Assembly: GCA_002292855.1 (NCBI GenBank) | Contig: DBBY01000002.1 | Coordinates: 20,345-84,344, forward strand | DNA: 64,000 nt | Reading direction: 5' to 3' | DNA from: Flavobacteriales bacterium UBA972 | GTDB taxonomy: Bacteria; Bacteroidota; Bacteroidia; Flavobacteriales; Schleiferiaceae | Part shown: positions 26,801 to 35,547 of the stretch, piece by piece | Layout of the letters: every line of letters begins with the position of its first letter | Numbering within the stretch: position 1 is the first letter of the stretch | Notes under the pieces: model-generated | What the model was told of the DNA's origin: nothing | Seen by the model: the letters and a program-made list of their open reading frames with translations, nothing else | The model's database searches: none | Made by a program: the position numbers and the translations under genes

Positions 26801-27632
26801 CGACATGATGCTTCGAGGCAACCTGACCATGGATCGGGGAACCTATTTGTTTACCCTCGGCAACCTAATCAACAAACCCTTTAGTCTGGTTCCGGGCGGA
26901 ACCATACGGTGGACCGGCGACCCCTATGCGGCCCAAATGAACCTTACCGCCCTCTACCGCACGCGCGCCGACGTCAAGGACTACCTCTCGCTGCCTGATG
27001 CGGGCCGGCAAAACCTTGACGTGCGCCTGACGGCAACGGGTCCGCTTTTTCAGCCCCAGCTCGCCTTTGACATTGGAATGCCCAATGCAGGAGAAATCGC
27101 GCAAGCCGCTCTCGCAAGCCGATTGAGCTATGCTGACGAGCGGACTACTCAAGTACTTAGTTTGTTGACAATCAGTTCATTTTGGTTGGGTTCTTCACCC
27201 CTTTCAGCGCAGGGTATGCAGGCGGTAGAAAGCAATACCACGCAGGTGCTGGCCTCCCAATTCAGCAATTTCGTGACCCAAGGATTGGGAGCAGATTGGG
27301 ATGTAAACCTGGCCTATTCCAACAACAGCGCGGCCGCTCAGCGCGAGATGGAAGCCAGTATCGGCAAGAGCTTTTTGGACGATCGCCTCAGCATTCAAAC
27401 CGAGTGGGGCATACCCATAGGCCAATCGCAGCCCAGCATAGGTCTTGGAGATATTGAAATTCGGTACCAGCTGTCTGAAGACGGTCGATGGTCCACCAAG
27501 GCCTACCAGAGCAAAAACAACCAAATGCTACAAACCGGGGTAGTCGGAAGCCAGCGCCAGGGCGTTGGAATACGTTTTGAGCAAAGTGGCACTTCGTGGC
27601 GCCAACTGCTGCAGCGCCCAAAGAAGGACTAG
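23817..27632 (+). CDS. tamB: Translocation and assembly module TamB-type protein
   Basis: 1271 aa. N-terminal membrane anchor about residues 7-30, then a very long beta-rich region typical of AsmA/TamB bridge proteins, and a C-terminal DUF490 domain (about 850-1271) with GTGPISLDVPWVGDMMLRGN, TMDRGTYLFTLGNLINKPF and the final beta repeats. TamB-like proteins span the periplasm and help assemble outer-membrane proteins or move lipids. Length is normal for Bacteroidota. Box TAACTTCG lies 4 nt before the ATG. Its stop shares CTAG with the convergent ribB stop. Confidence 0.9.
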   Translation: MAARIVKISLWTLAGLAGALILAFAMLALNPVLLSRPAEKWVRSYLEANPLADSARMEFRSITWKPLRGLEVHGIRIHRAEEGLFLGSAELSGLGWRKGRLYADRLILDSLVVSGIPDSKWLDWFSPWTDSSDTSSSGFSCEIAEVELGFWARDVRGDTLIAPSNLRIKQLVWASNSLGLDASLGLDLPGAGLIEAKVRMDSAATEAEVRWSNLLAEVKYSPKAIRIAVSDDSSNTVVLNAFQSKSEWILPEQGLQWGQFEAQARGRWGDLGRELELRAPGLALRASERSGSVKATLTADSTKQTDGSKWLIHGGLEAKYSASNWAVQGKNLNARWLEQRAQFTSIDLSGTSSRWRALVGESTYGSIEAKGDYDLGSVALLWRPLSPIKPLKDLPAVHRVRAQWSALEPYSLVASAEDSLAIVARFKASQSSKAWNIEASWGSYQLKALFKRSPDQWNFGGSSSSDIASQLVAGKVQVLDSLGLTKLDASGASLQVHLENSTEFTRGSAKYLHEGRIGRWDYLANASKVRHEFTWDGPEKAVAVLTARPGDSLKVQLTGLANHPRGGELKAQMQIWPYGSKWTGGLIDGYGDAWYKPEDGDSLRIHGILQGAGRLSYDFDKGRVALDEALFWNCAEGQLALDGAWSPIEGEFLRLRASGLNLPFWTKIAGLEQFEFGGSVSLDAKFMNRQAGWAVSGGLQSENLSMKQQPLGVFSLGLDFVPDREAADLSLRWDHGDTAIVHVNGSYGVSGLEAVSEQISIPVRWARPFADGTIDALDGRIKGRVQCAANSDFSNLRWEGSGVWSNAGLTIPALGLGLRGTAPWVLGQKSLKMGPSRFADHRGVGSTEVSVNLNFEAQQLVDLRFTTEGMVVMDVPPSPKADFYGYVVASGSGDLKGSTSSLRMNVRAKSIDSSVFVLPLDAPVSLDEVKFLTFRSRAEPLKPQKRNSEDFKFDLHLDLEVTEDILAQLILDETLGDVIEARGTGPISLDVPWVGDMMLRGNLTMDRGTYLFTLGNLINKPFSLVPGGTIRWTGDPYAAQMNLTALYRTRADVKDYLSLPDAGRQNLDVRLTATGPLFQPQLAFDIGMPNAGEIAQAALASRLSYADERTTQVLSLLTISSFWLGSSPLSAQGMQAVESNTTQVLASQFSNFVTQGLGADWDVNLAYSNNSAAAQREMEASIGKSFLDDRLSIQTEWGIPIGQSQPSIGLGDIEIRYQLSEDGRWSTKAYQSKNNQMLQTGVVGSQRQGVGIRFEQSGTSWRQLLQRPKKD

Positions 27633-28747
27633 TAGAGGCTTTCGTTGCTCACTATTTGCAGGCCGTAGCCGTCAATTCCAACGCGACGCATAGGATTCTG
27701 CGTGAGAAGCACAACCCTTCGAAGGCCCAAGCCGTGGAGAATTTGTGCTCCAACTCCATAGTCCAATGGGTCTTGGCCCATGGATCGCACCGCCGTCGGG
27801 GGCGATGAGGGGTTCCATTGCGTCCAATCTGGGGCAAGTCCGCGCTGGTTGAGGCAGACGATGCATCCCGATCCGCGCTCGGCAATCTTTTTCATAGAGG
27901 CCTCAAAGTGAAGGGAATTGCTGCCCTCTGATGCCTCAAAATGCTGCCAAGGGGTAGTGCCAAAGGCTCCGCTCTGCATGCGGACCAAAACATCGTCTTG
28001 CTCGTGCCAAGAGCCAAAGCTGAAGCTTGCATGCCGCTGGTCGGAGGTGGACTGCCCATAAATACGCACCTCCCATGGGCCGTAGGGGCTCTCAAGACGG
28101 TAGGACTGCAGCTCGTGAACAAGGCGATCCCGTTCCATGCGGTAGCGAATCAACTGCTCGATGCTGATGATGCGCAGGTCGTGCTTTGCCGCCATGAGCT
28201 CGAGTTCGGGTAGCCGGGACATGCTCCCGTCTTCGTTCATGATTTCTACAATAACTCCGGCCGGACGGCTTCCGGCAAGGCGGGCCAGATCAATGGCAGC
28301 TTCGGTGTGACCTGCGCGGCGAAGTACGCCACCAGGGCGCGCACGCAGTGGGAAGATGTGCCCCGGCCTGCGAAAGTCCCCACCGACTGTATTGGGGTTG
28401 GCGAGCGCATTGATGGTTTTGGCGCGATCTTGGGCGGAGATTCCGGTGCTAACTCCATGGCCTTCAAGGTCGACACTCACGGTAAATGCGGTCTCGTGGG
28501 GGTCTGTATTGCGCTGAACCATGGCATGCAGGTCGAGCTCGTCGCAGCGTTGGTCCACGAGTGGAACGCAGATGAGGCCTCGAGCATGCGTGGCCATGAA
28601 GTTGATGGTTTCAGGGCTTACTCCCTCTGCCAAGGCCACGAGGTCGCCCTCGTTTTCGCGGTCTTCGTCGTCAACGACAATGATCATTTTGCCGGCCCTA
28701 AGGTCGTCGAGCGCTTCTTCAATCGAAGCAAATGGAGTGGTTTTCAT
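27629..28747 (-). CDS. ribB: 3,4-dihydroxy-2-butanone 4-phosphate synthase with degenerate GTP cyclohydrolase II domain
   Basis: 372 aa. The N-terminal domain (about 1-205) is intact RibB: DDEDRENEGDL, FRRPGHIFPLRA and GHTEAAIDLARLAG, converting ribulose 5-phosphate to the four-carbon riboflavin precursor. The C-terminal half is GTP cyclohydrolase II-like (QILHGLGLRRVVLLTQNP is recognisable) but lacks the zinc ligands: HSxC is replaced by MQSG and the CDC motif is absent, as is GRGIGL. So the RibA activity is probably lost, a RibBX-like arrangement. ATG 28747 is chosen because it overlaps the glycosyltransferase stop (ATGA). A separate RibA would be needed elsewhere. Confidence 0.88.
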   Translation of the reverse strand: MKTTPFASIEEALDDLRAGKMIIVVDDEDRENEGDLVALAEGVSPETINFMATHARGLICVPLVDQRCDELDLHAMVQRNTDPHETAFTVSVDLEGHGVSTGISAQDRAKTINALANPNTVGGDFRRPGHIFPLRARPGGVLRRAGHTEAAIDLARLAGSRPAGVIVEIMNEDGSMSRLPELELMAAKHDLRIISIEQLIRYRMERDRLVHELQSYRLESPYGPWEVRIYGQSTSDQRHASFSFGSWHEQDDVLVRMQSGAFGTTPWQHFEASEGSNSLHFEASMKKIAERGSGCIVCLNQRGLAPDWTQWNPSSPPTAVRSMGQDPLDYGVGAQILHGLGLRRVVLLTQNPMRRVGIDGYGLQIVSNESLY

Positions 28748-29943
28748 TCGTTGGTACGTGGAGTCGGTTCCCAAACGCCGTTGGTTCGGCCGCGAAGGTA
28801 GCGCAGGAATCCAAGGCCTAAAGCGAGGTTCATTAGCAGCAGGTGGTTCAGTAGGCGCAGGCCGGGTACTCGGATGAGCCGGCCCGGCAATCGGTAAAGC
28901 GGAGTTAAAGAAAAGGCCCTTAAAACGAGGGTATAGGCCGATAATCCGGCAAAGAGGGTCCAGGCCATTTGTCCGCCCTCAGACCAGGCTTGGCCAGGGA
29001 CTAGTCCCAAGAGAATTCCGCCCAGAACCAGTAGGGGCGCGGTCCAGCGCAGCAGCTTATGCCCCAAAAAGACCAAGAGCACCGGCAACCGAAGCCGGTG
29101 AAGCGAGCCAATAAATCGTCCGATATTCTGCCAATTTCCATGGGCAATGCGCACTTTGCGGTTGAATTCTGAGTTGCGGTCGTGGCTGACGTCTTCGCTG
29201 GCAACTGCATTTAGGGACCAGGCAACGTCTTCGCCACGGAGCATGGCAGAAAAGCTCAGGTAAAAATCCTCCATAAAAGTCCCGAATGGAATGGGGCGAA
29301 ATGCTTCACGACGAATGGCATACAGCCCTCCTTCGACTCCCATGGCGCAACCGGTTCGGTCGTACTCTACGCGCTTGGCATAGTTCTCCCAATTGATGTA
29401 CCAGCGCTCTTGGTCCGCAATTCCTCGGCCCCCGGATTTGCCCATGCCTCGGTAAAACAAGGATCCGCCCACCACCGACGCCTTGGGATTTAACTCGGCT
29501 TCGAGAAGCAGTTGGCGAATGCAGTCGGGGGCAAAAAATATATTAGCATCGGTGCCCACCAACCAATCTCCCGTTGATTCGCTCACCAATCGATTAATTA
29601 TCTGTGCTTTGCCCGAGCGCTGCTCCATGCGAATCCAATGGATGGAGGGGTGCTTTGCGCTGTACTGCGATAAAATCTCGTCGCTTCGGTCGGTACTTTG
29701 GTCGGAACCCACCCAAACTTCCAATTCGCCGGGGTAGTCCTGTGCCAGGAGGTGGTCGAGCATGCGGGCCAGGTTAGCCTCTTCGTTGTAGGCCGCAAAA
29801 ACAACCGACACCTTGGGCAGCTTTGGTTGATGCGTGGCTTCTTCTAGGCTTTTCGGTTTTTGACCTAGGGCTCTCAGAACCACGGGAAAAAGACTGTAGG
29901 GAACCAGAGCAAGCCCCCAAAAAATCAATGCTATAGCTTCCAT
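28744..29943 (-). CDS. Membrane glycosyltransferase, family 2
   Basis: 399 aa. N-terminal membrane helix (about 5-25), then a GT-A domain: VSVVFAAYNEEANLARMLDHL, VGSDQSTDRSDEIL, DWLVGTDANIFF (DxD-like) and an acidic MEDFYLSFSAMLRGED, followed by about three C-terminal membrane helices. Transfers sugar from a nucleotide donor to a lipid or polysaccharide; the acceptor is unknown. Its start overlaps the preceding glycosyltransferase stop by one base (TAATG). Both glycosyltransferases sit inside the otherwise common Bacteroidota ftsK-lolA-lptFG-ribB order. Confidence 0.88.
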   Translation of the reverse strand: MEAIALIFWGLALVPYSLFPVVLRALGQKPKSLEEATHQPKLPKVSVVFAAYNEEANLARMLDHLLAQDYPGELEVWVGSDQSTDRSDEILSQYSAKHPSIHWIRMEQRSGKAQIINRLVSESTGDWLVGTDANIFFAPDCIRQLLLEAELNPKASVVGGSLFYRGMGKSGGRGIADQERWYINWENYAKRVEYDRTGCAMGVEGGLYAIRREAFRPIPFGTFMEDFYLSFSAMLRGEDVAWSLNAVASEDVSHDRNSEFNRKVRIAHGNWQNIGRFIGSLHRLRLPVLLVFLGHKLLRWTAPLLVLGGILLGLVPGQAWSEGGQMAWTLFAGLSAYTLVLRAFSLTPLYRLPGRLIRVPGLRLLNHLLLMNLALGLGFLRYLRGRTNGVWEPTPRTNE

Positions 29944-31079
29944 TAGTGGTTAAAGGTCGCAAGTTCCTTGCGGAGTTCCAAGGCAACCGCCTCGTCGCTA
30001 AACGTTTGCCGGACATGGGCCGCAGCCGCATTGCCGATTCGGCTGCGAAGCTCCAGGTCACTGCAGAGCAGGTCTAGGGCAGCAGCAAAATCCTCGGCGG
30101 AGTCCGCAATAAGAAGGTGAACATCGTGCTGCGCTTTAAGGCCTTCTGCGCCAAGACTTGTGGTTACAATGGCTTTACCTCGCGCCATTGCTTCGAGAAG
30201 CTTAATGCGCATTCCGCTGCCGCTGCGGATTGGGGCAACGAATACTCCAAATTTCTGAAAGTCAAGGTCATGGGTTTGGTGCTTTACAGAACCAGTCGAA
30301 CCTTCAAAGGGCCATTGCTTGCAAAAAACCTCAAGCTCAGCATGCCTTAGTTTGGGCGCAACCTCATCGATGAACCATCGCATTCCTCGGATGTTGGGCG
30401 TCCAATCCATGGCGCCAAGATGGTAGGCCGCCGCAGGGGAGGCGCCGCTTTGCTCCCAGGAACCATGGACAAAATCCACGCTGCAGGGCAGGCACTGAAC
30501 CGCACCGGGACGCGCTTGGGCAAACCACAGTTCGTCTTCGTTGCTGATGGTCCAAATGCGCGAGGCATGAGCAGAAACCTCCTGTTCCCATCGTTGTAAG
30601 CGCTTGGCCTGCAAGGACACATACAATCTTCGGAGGATTGGTTCTTCAGAGAGTCCGCGCTGCCAAATGGAATGCTCGACGTTGTGCGCGCGAAGTACGC
30701 TGGGTTTGTTGCCAATATGCGGCAGGTAGACGGCCATAAATAGGCTGTCAAAAACCACTAAATCGCAGTCAGCCGCGAGGCTTTCAATCCGCTTCGCTGC
30801 CTCGGCACTCCAAAACCTACTCGCGTAGTAGCTCTGCCGATCAAAGAGGTTAGCTAGTGCCGTGTTCCACCTTGGTGCCGTCTTAAGGTCAATGGCTTCG
30901 AGGGACGCCCCAGCAATCGGTGAGGAGGGATGATGCACCCAATGCTTGTCGGTATTTAGCGCAACAACCTGTACCTCATGCCCCAGGGACGCCTCGATGC
31001 GAATCAAAGCCTCCATGGCTAGGCTACTCCCGTCTCGCCCAGGGAAGGGTACCTTGTTGCACAGATGCAGAATTCTCAC
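29943..31079 (-). CDS. Glycosyltransferase, family 4 (GT-B fold)
   Basis: 378 aa, starting with GTG at 31079 in a GTGA overlap with the LptF/G-like gene. GT-B fold: N-terminal MRILHLCNKVPFPGRDGSS with a glycine-rich loop, and a C-terminal nucleotide-sugar domain with VFVAPIRSGSGMRIKLLEAM followed by ARGKAIVTTSLGAEGL. This is the PIRSGxGxxxKxLEA pattern of sugar-transferring GT4 enzymes. Sugar and acceptor cannot be read from sequence. Probably builds envelope or exopolysaccharide glycans with the family 2 neighbour. Confidence 0.88.
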   Translation of the reverse strand: MRILHLCNKVPFPGRDGSSLAMEALIRIEASLGHEVQVVALNTDKHWVHHPSSPIAGASLEAIDLKTAPRWNTALANLFDRQSYYASRFWSAEAAKRIESLAADCDLVVFDSLFMAVYLPHIGNKPSVLRAHNVEHSIWQRGLSEEPILRRLYVSLQAKRLQRWEQEVSAHASRIWTISNEDELWFAQARPGAVQCLPCSVDFVHGSWEQSGASPAAAYHLGAMDWTPNIRGMRWFIDEVAPKLRHAELEVFCKQWPFEGSTGSVKHQTHDLDFQKFGVFVAPIRSGSGMRIKLLEAMARGKAIVTTSLGAEGLKAQHDVHLLIADSAEDFAAALDLLCSDLELRSRIGNAAAAHVRQTFSDEAVALELRKELATFNH

Positions 31080-32476
31080 GTCGCACTAGTTTTAATGCGT
31101 CTTCGAATCCAATTTAGTGGCAATTGTCCGTCAATCGAGGCCCACCAAACCATAAATAGGGCTATCGGCATCAGGGCAAGGTTCGGTCCCCAAATGGCCC
31201 AAAACGGACTCAGTACCCAAGTGCGTCCGAGCTTTTCAGAAACCATGGTAAGTACATAATGCAGTAGGAACAAAAGCACGCTCGACACAAAAGCCCAACC
31301 AAAGCCACCGCGTTGAATGATGCTGCCCAGTGCTGCGCCTACGAAGAACAAAAGCATGCATGCCACCGCCACGCTGAATTTTTTATGCCACTCCAGATAA
31401 TGCCTTGAGAGATGCTGGTTGCGCCAATCCAATTCTGAGGCTATTTGATTCATGTAATCCCTGTTGCTCTGCGCCAGATTCAGGGCGCTTTGGGTCGCCC
31501 GATAGCGGTGAATGGGCTGAATTCTTTCAGCAACCGTTAAATTGGGGTCAGCCTCTGAAAATCCGATCAGGCTGTCGCCAACCCATCCCCCCAGCTTTCG
31601 CTGCATTCCTTTAGAAACTTCTGCAACACGGGCCTTTATTTGGCCTTCAATCAGGTCAATAGAGGTATCGAGCTGGCTAATGGTGAGCATGTTGTACTCG
31701 TTGCTGCGCTGAACCCCGCCCAAATCCCCCAGCAAAAACGAAGACATGTCAAGCCTTACTACCATGCTGTCAAACTCGGCCACCAGAGAACCTTGGCGCA
31801 GTCGCTCCTGCCGAACGGATTCCTTCACGTCAAGGTAGCTTCTGCCGTTGCGAAGAACTAGGGTCATCGTTGGACTTCCCTCGGGGTAGCGCACTTCCCC
31901 TTCAGGAGCGGTCAAGACCCCAACGTTCCCTTGGCCCCGTTCACGATGGTCATACAGGATTACATCATAGATCCGGTTCTCCTCCTTGCGGCCAATTTTC
32001 ACGCTAAACCCGTCAAGACCCGCCACAAAAACCCCAGGCTTAAGTTTGAACGTAGGTTTCTGGCGAGCGATGTTCAGCAATAAATTTTCTCCCTTGTAGT
32101 TGGCCACGGGAATGAAGTTGTTGCTCACCAAAAACATGAGTGCCCCAATAACACTCAGAACCAAAAACAGGGGCCGAAGCATGCGAAGAAAGGAAAATCC
32201 CGAGGCCTTTGTTGCGGCGTATTCCCGAGATTCCGCCCACTGGCCATAAACCATAATGGCCGCAAAAAGCACCGCAATGGGTGCTGCCATGGGCAAAATA
32301 GACACCGACCAGTAGCCCATTAGTTCGAGGATGCGCCAAAGCGAAATTCCCCGACCGGCAAGGTCATCCATGTACTTCCAAACCATTTGCATGAGCAGTA
32401 TGAATACGCTCATCGCCAGTGTTTTGGCAAATAATTGTACGAAGTTCGCGATAAAGTAGCGGTCCAGCTTACCCAA
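31076..32476 (-). CDS. LptF/LptG family lipopolysaccharide export permease
   Basis: 466 aa, YjgP/YjgQ fold. Six membrane helices are visible: three at the N-terminus (about 10-125) and three at the C-terminus (about 365-450), with a large periplasmic beta domain between. With LptB these proteins extract LPS from the inner membrane and pass it to LptC/A. LptF and LptG are hard to tell apart here. The start is TTG at 32476, 5 nt after the lolA stop; no upstream ATG is possible. Cotranscribed with ftsK and lolA. Confidence 0.88.
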   Translation of the reverse strand: MGKLDRYFIANFVQLFAKTLAMSVFILLMQMVWKYMDDLAGRGISLWRILELMGYWSVSILPMAAPIAVLFAAIMVYGQWAESREYAATKASGFSFLRMLRPLFLVLSVIGALMFLVSNNFIPVANYKGENLLLNIARQKPTFKLKPGVFVAGLDGFSVKIGRKEENRIYDVILYDHRERGQGNVGVLTAPEGEVRYPEGSPTMTLVLRNGRSYLDVKESVRQERLRQGSLVAEFDSMVVRLDMSSFLLGDLGGVQRSNEYNMLTISQLDTSIDLIEGQIKARVAEVSKGMQRKLGGWVGDSLIGFSEADPNLTVAERIQPIHRYRATQSALNLAQSNRDYMNQIASELDWRNQHLSRHYLEWHKKFSVAVACMLLFFVGAALGSIIQRGGFGWAFVSSVLLFLLHYVLTMVSEKLGRTWVLSPFWAIWGPNLALMPIALFMVWWASIDGQLPLNWIRRRIKTSAT

Positions 32477-32481
32477 ATCGC

Positions 32482-33138
32482 TTACTGTGCTTTAGGCGCG
32501 ATGTATTCGTAGTTCGCCGGGTAGTTGGATCGCTTGAACTCCACGTCGTTGGCTGTCAAACCCTTGTTGGTTTCATAGGACAGCATGGTGATGGTAGACT
32601 TCGTTCCGTTTTTTGTCTCTTCGGTAAAGCTATACAGCTTCAAGGTTTTGGCATCGATTCCAAGAATCACTTTGGCAACCTCGGGGTCGTTTTTGGGTAT
32701 CATACTGACCAACTTGATGGTCTTTCCCGCGATCGTTACCGTTCCTGCCCATGCAAACGCAGAATTCTTCTCATACTTGCCAAGAAGCACGGCAGGAGTA
32801 TACTGGTTGGCATCGCCATTGAGTTTGCGGACCGTGATTTCTTCGTCTTCTGGGCTAACGGTGGTCACCACTCCGCTCTTGAAAAAGAAGGTCTGCCCTT
32901 GGAGCACCAACTTGGCGGACTCTCCCTTTACCCAAACCTCGCCGCTTGTTTTGCGCTGCACCCTTTGGCCGTTGCGCCCTGGAGCGTCAAGCACCGAAGT
33001 GAATCCAATCTTTTGGTCGGAATAGGTGAGGGCCTGCTTCTTCACTCGCTGCACATAGGCTAGGGGAGTCTCGGACTGCGCGGACGAGAAGAAGGAAATC
33101 AGGCAAAAGCCCGCGGTAAAAAGCAAACGAGTAATCAT
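32482..33138 (-). CDS. lolA: LolA-like outer-membrane lipoprotein carrier
   Basis: 218 aa, signal peptide about residues 1-20 (FSSAQS end). The rest is the LolA/LolB unclosed beta barrel: repeated beta strands with KRKTSGEVWVKGESAKLVLQ and SYETNKGLTANDVEFKRSNY. LolA ferries lipoproteins across the periplasm from LolCDE to the outer membrane. ATG overlaps the ftsK stop (ATGA). The ABC ATPase LolD candidate is at 55774. Confidence 0.85.
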   Translation of the reverse strand: MITRLLFTAGFCLISFFSSAQSETPLAYVQRVKKQALTYSDQKIGFTSVLDAPGRNGQRVQRKTSGEVWVKGESAKLVLQGQTFFFKSGVVTTVSPEDEEITVRKLNGDANQYTPAVLLGKYEKNSAFAWAGTVTIAGKTIKLVSMIPKNDPEVAKVILGIDAKTLKLYSFTEETKNGTKSTITMLSYETNKGLTANDVEFKRSNYPANYEYIAPKAQ

Positions 33139-35507
33139 AGGTTTTTGAGGCGTTCGTTGAGTTGTACTTCATCCTGAATCAGAACCTGGCGTGCCTTGGA
33201 CCCCTCAAAGGGCCCAATGATTCCAGCGTCTTCGAGCTGATCGACCAAGCGACCTGCGCGATTGTAGCCAAGCTTAAGCTTGCGTTGCAAAAGCGATGCC
33301 GAGCCCTGCTGGTGAATCACTACCATGCGAGCGGCCTCTTCAAACATGCTGTCTCGTTCCTCGGCACTAAAGTTGCCGCCGCCGCCAAGGCTGCCCTCCT
33401 CGGACTCGTATTCTGGCAGCTGGTAGGCATCGGGGTAACCCTGCTGGTTCCCGATAAACTCGCAAATCTGCTCCACCTCGGGGGTATCCAAAAAGGCACA
33501 CTGCAGGCGAATCAAGTCGTTTCCGCTCGAAATCAGCATGTCACCCTTGCCAATTAATTGTTCCGCGCCACCCGCATCGAGAATCGTGCGGGAGTCAATC
33601 TTGGCACTGACCTTAAAGGCAATACGCGTTGGGAAGTTTGCCTTGATAATACCCGTAATTACGTTTACCGACGGACGCTGTGTGGCAACAATCAAGTGAA
33701 TGCCAATGGCGCGCGCAAGCTGGGCAAGGCGAGCGATCGGCATTTCAACCTCCTTGCCGGCAGTCATAATTAAATCGGCAAACTCGTCAATCACCAAAAT
33801 AATGTAGGGCAAATAGCGGTGACCCTCCTCAGGGTTGAGTTTGCGGGCCGTGAACTTTACATTGTATTCCTTGAGGTTCCGCACCATGGCAGACTTCAGC
33901 AGTTCATAGCGCTGGTCCATCTCAATGCACAAGGAGTTCAGCGTGTGTATTACCTTGTTGGTGTCGGTAATAATGGCCTCATCGTCCCCAGGCAGCTTTG
34001 CCAAGAAGTGCCGTTCAATGGTGTTGTACAGGGTCAGTTCTACCTTTTTGGGGTCCACCAGCACAAACTTTACCTCAGCCGGATGCTTCTTGTACAAAAT
34101 CGATGCGATAATCGCATTGAGCCCCACTGACTTACCCTGACCCGTAGCACCAGCCATGAGCAGGTGGGGCATTTTGGCCAGGTCAACAATAAAAACTTCG
34201 TTTGAAATGGTCTTGCCCAAGGCCAGGGGCAAATCCATGTCGGAGTTTTGGAACCGCTCAGAGGCAAGCACCGACCGCATGCTCACCATCTGGGGGTGAC
34301 GGTTCGGTACCTCGATTCCTATAGTCCCTTTGCCGGGAATAGGAGCAATAATTCGTATGCCCAAAGCACTCAGGCTTAGCGCGATGTCGTCTTCGAGCGA
34401 CTTAATCTTACTGATGCGGACTCCGGCCTCTGGAACAATTTCATAGAGGGTCACCGTTGGCCCGACGGTAGCCTTGATCTTAGAAATCTCGATTTTGTAG
34501 TTGCGCAGGGTTTCAAGAATCCGCTCCTTATTGGCCTCCAGTTCCTCTTGGTCCACCTTGGCCGTGGACTGCCCGTAGTCATTGAGCAGCTGAAGGGGAG
34601 GCGTTTGGTAGCGCGAAAGGTCGCGCCTTGGGTCGTAGGGTCCCATTTCAGAAGCTGCGGCCACTTTGACCATGGCGGGGCTGGCCTGTGGAGCCTCAAT
34701 CGTCGATTGAATCTCAAGATCGAGGTCATCTTCTGCTGCCAAACTTGGCTCGAGCACAAGGTCCTCATCGTCTTCATTCCATGGCGGACTTTGAATGGGC
34801 TCGTTGCCAGACAGGTCAACCACCAAGGGGCCTTCGTCGGGAATGAGCTCAGCCTCTTCGTGCATTGGGACTTCATTAAGGGCGTCGGATGCCGCAAAGC
34901 GGTTGGCCAGGTGCTGCCCGAGCATTTGCGGACGCAGCTGAAAAACCCATACTGCATGGATCAGGGCAAGGACCATCCAGGTCAAGCCGGCTCCGAGAAG
35001 GCCTAGCCAGTGCGTGGACCAAGTTGCAATCACTCGTCCATAGTCTCCGACCACGGCGTCTCCGGCGTTCCAAGGCAGCAGGGCTAGTCCCGTCGTGATT
35101 AATAAGGCCCTGAGTAAGGAACGCCTCGCCCAGCGAAGTGCCCTAATTTCGATTCCCAAACCCCAGCGCAAGCCAAAAGCCATTACAACGGTCCAAAGAA
35201 GGAGGGAGGCAATTCCAAATCCGCGCACCGTTACCACCATGCCCACCGCCGCGCCGATGGATCCGAGGGTGTTTTGAATGACGATGTCGCGTTGGCTCAA
35301 AACTTGGGCAAAACCCAATTCTAGGGCACTGTAGTCTGAGGTCCAAGTGAAGAGGGTCGAAGTGCTAGCGACAAAGCCCAAGAGTCCGACAAAAAGGACG
35401 GTAAGACCAAGTACGGCGTGAAGGGACGGGCTCTGCTTGACGTCTAGCCAGGCTGACTTTAGGTCGCTTAGTCTCGAGGAGGTGGAGTTTTTGGAAGTTC
35501 GGGCCAT
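33135..35507 (-). CDS. ftsK: DNA translocase FtsK
   Basis: 790 aa. Four membrane helices in the first 170 residues anchor it at the division septum; a short acidic linker (about 215-290) follows. The motor domain has Walker A GATGQGKSVGLN, Walker B IILVIDEFADLI and the RLARAIGIHLIVATQRPSVN motif. The C-terminal gamma winged helix (ASLLQRKLKLGYNRAGRLVD) reads KOPS-like sequences and activates XerCD. The linker is shorter than in E. coli, normal for Bacteroidota. Box TACCTTTG lies 10 nt upstream. Heads the ftsK-lolA-lptF/G-GT-GT-ribB unit. Confidence 0.96.
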   Translation of the reverse strand: MARTSKNSTSSRLSDLKSAWLDVKQSPSLHAVLGLTVLFVGLLGFVASTSTLFTWTSDYSALELGFAQVLSQRDIVIQNTLGSIGAAVGMVVTVRGFGIASLLLWTVVMAFGLRWGLGIEIRALRWARRSLLRALLITTGLALLPWNAGDAVVGDYGRVIATWSTHWLGLLGAGLTWMVLALIHAVWVFQLRPQMLGQHLANRFAASDALNEVPMHEEAELIPDEGPLVVDLSGNEPIQSPPWNEDDEDLVLEPSLAAEDDLDLEIQSTIEAPQASPAMVKVAAASEMGPYDPRRDLSRYQTPPLQLLNDYGQSTAKVDQEELEANKERILETLRNYKIEISKIKATVGPTVTLYEIVPEAGVRISKIKSLEDDIALSLSALGIRIIAPIPGKGTIGIEVPNRHPQMVSMRSVLASERFQNSDMDLPLALGKTISNEVFIVDLAKMPHLLMAGATGQGKSVGLNAIIASILYKKHPAEVKFVLVDPKKVELTLYNTIERHFLAKLPGDDEAIITDTNKVIHTLNSLCIEMDQRYELLKSAMVRNLKEYNVKFTARKLNPEEGHRYLPYIILVIDEFADLIMTAGKEVEMPIARLAQLARAIGIHLIVATQRPSVNVITGIIKANFPTRIAFKVSAKIDSRTILDAGGAEQLIGKGDMLISSGNDLIRLQCAFLDTPEVEQICEFIGNQQGYPDAYQLPEYESEEGSLGGGGNFSAEERDSMFEEAARMVVIHQQGSASLLQRKLKLGYNRAGRLVDQLEDAGIIGPFEGSKARQVLIQDEVQLNERLKNL

Positions 35508-35517
35508 GGACTGCGTT

Positions 35518-35525
35518 CAAAGGTA
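35518..35525 (-). promoter_or_regulatory. -7 box for ftsK
   Basis: TACCTTTG on the minus strand, 10 nt before the ftsK ATG; the arginase promoter box (35536-35543) faces the other way. Confidence 0.55.
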
Positions 35526-35535
35526 GGCCAATTCC

Positions 35536-35543
35536 TACCTTTG
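35536..35543 (+). promoter_or_regulatory. -7 box for the arginase-family gene
   Basis: TACCTTTG, 4 nt before the ATG at 35548. Confidence 0.6.
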
Positions 35544-35547
35544 GAAT

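Noticed and set aside
27629..28747. Calling this a functional bifunctional RibBA
   Set aside because: The GTP cyclohydrolase II zinc and GTP motifs are missing, so only the RibB activity is supported.
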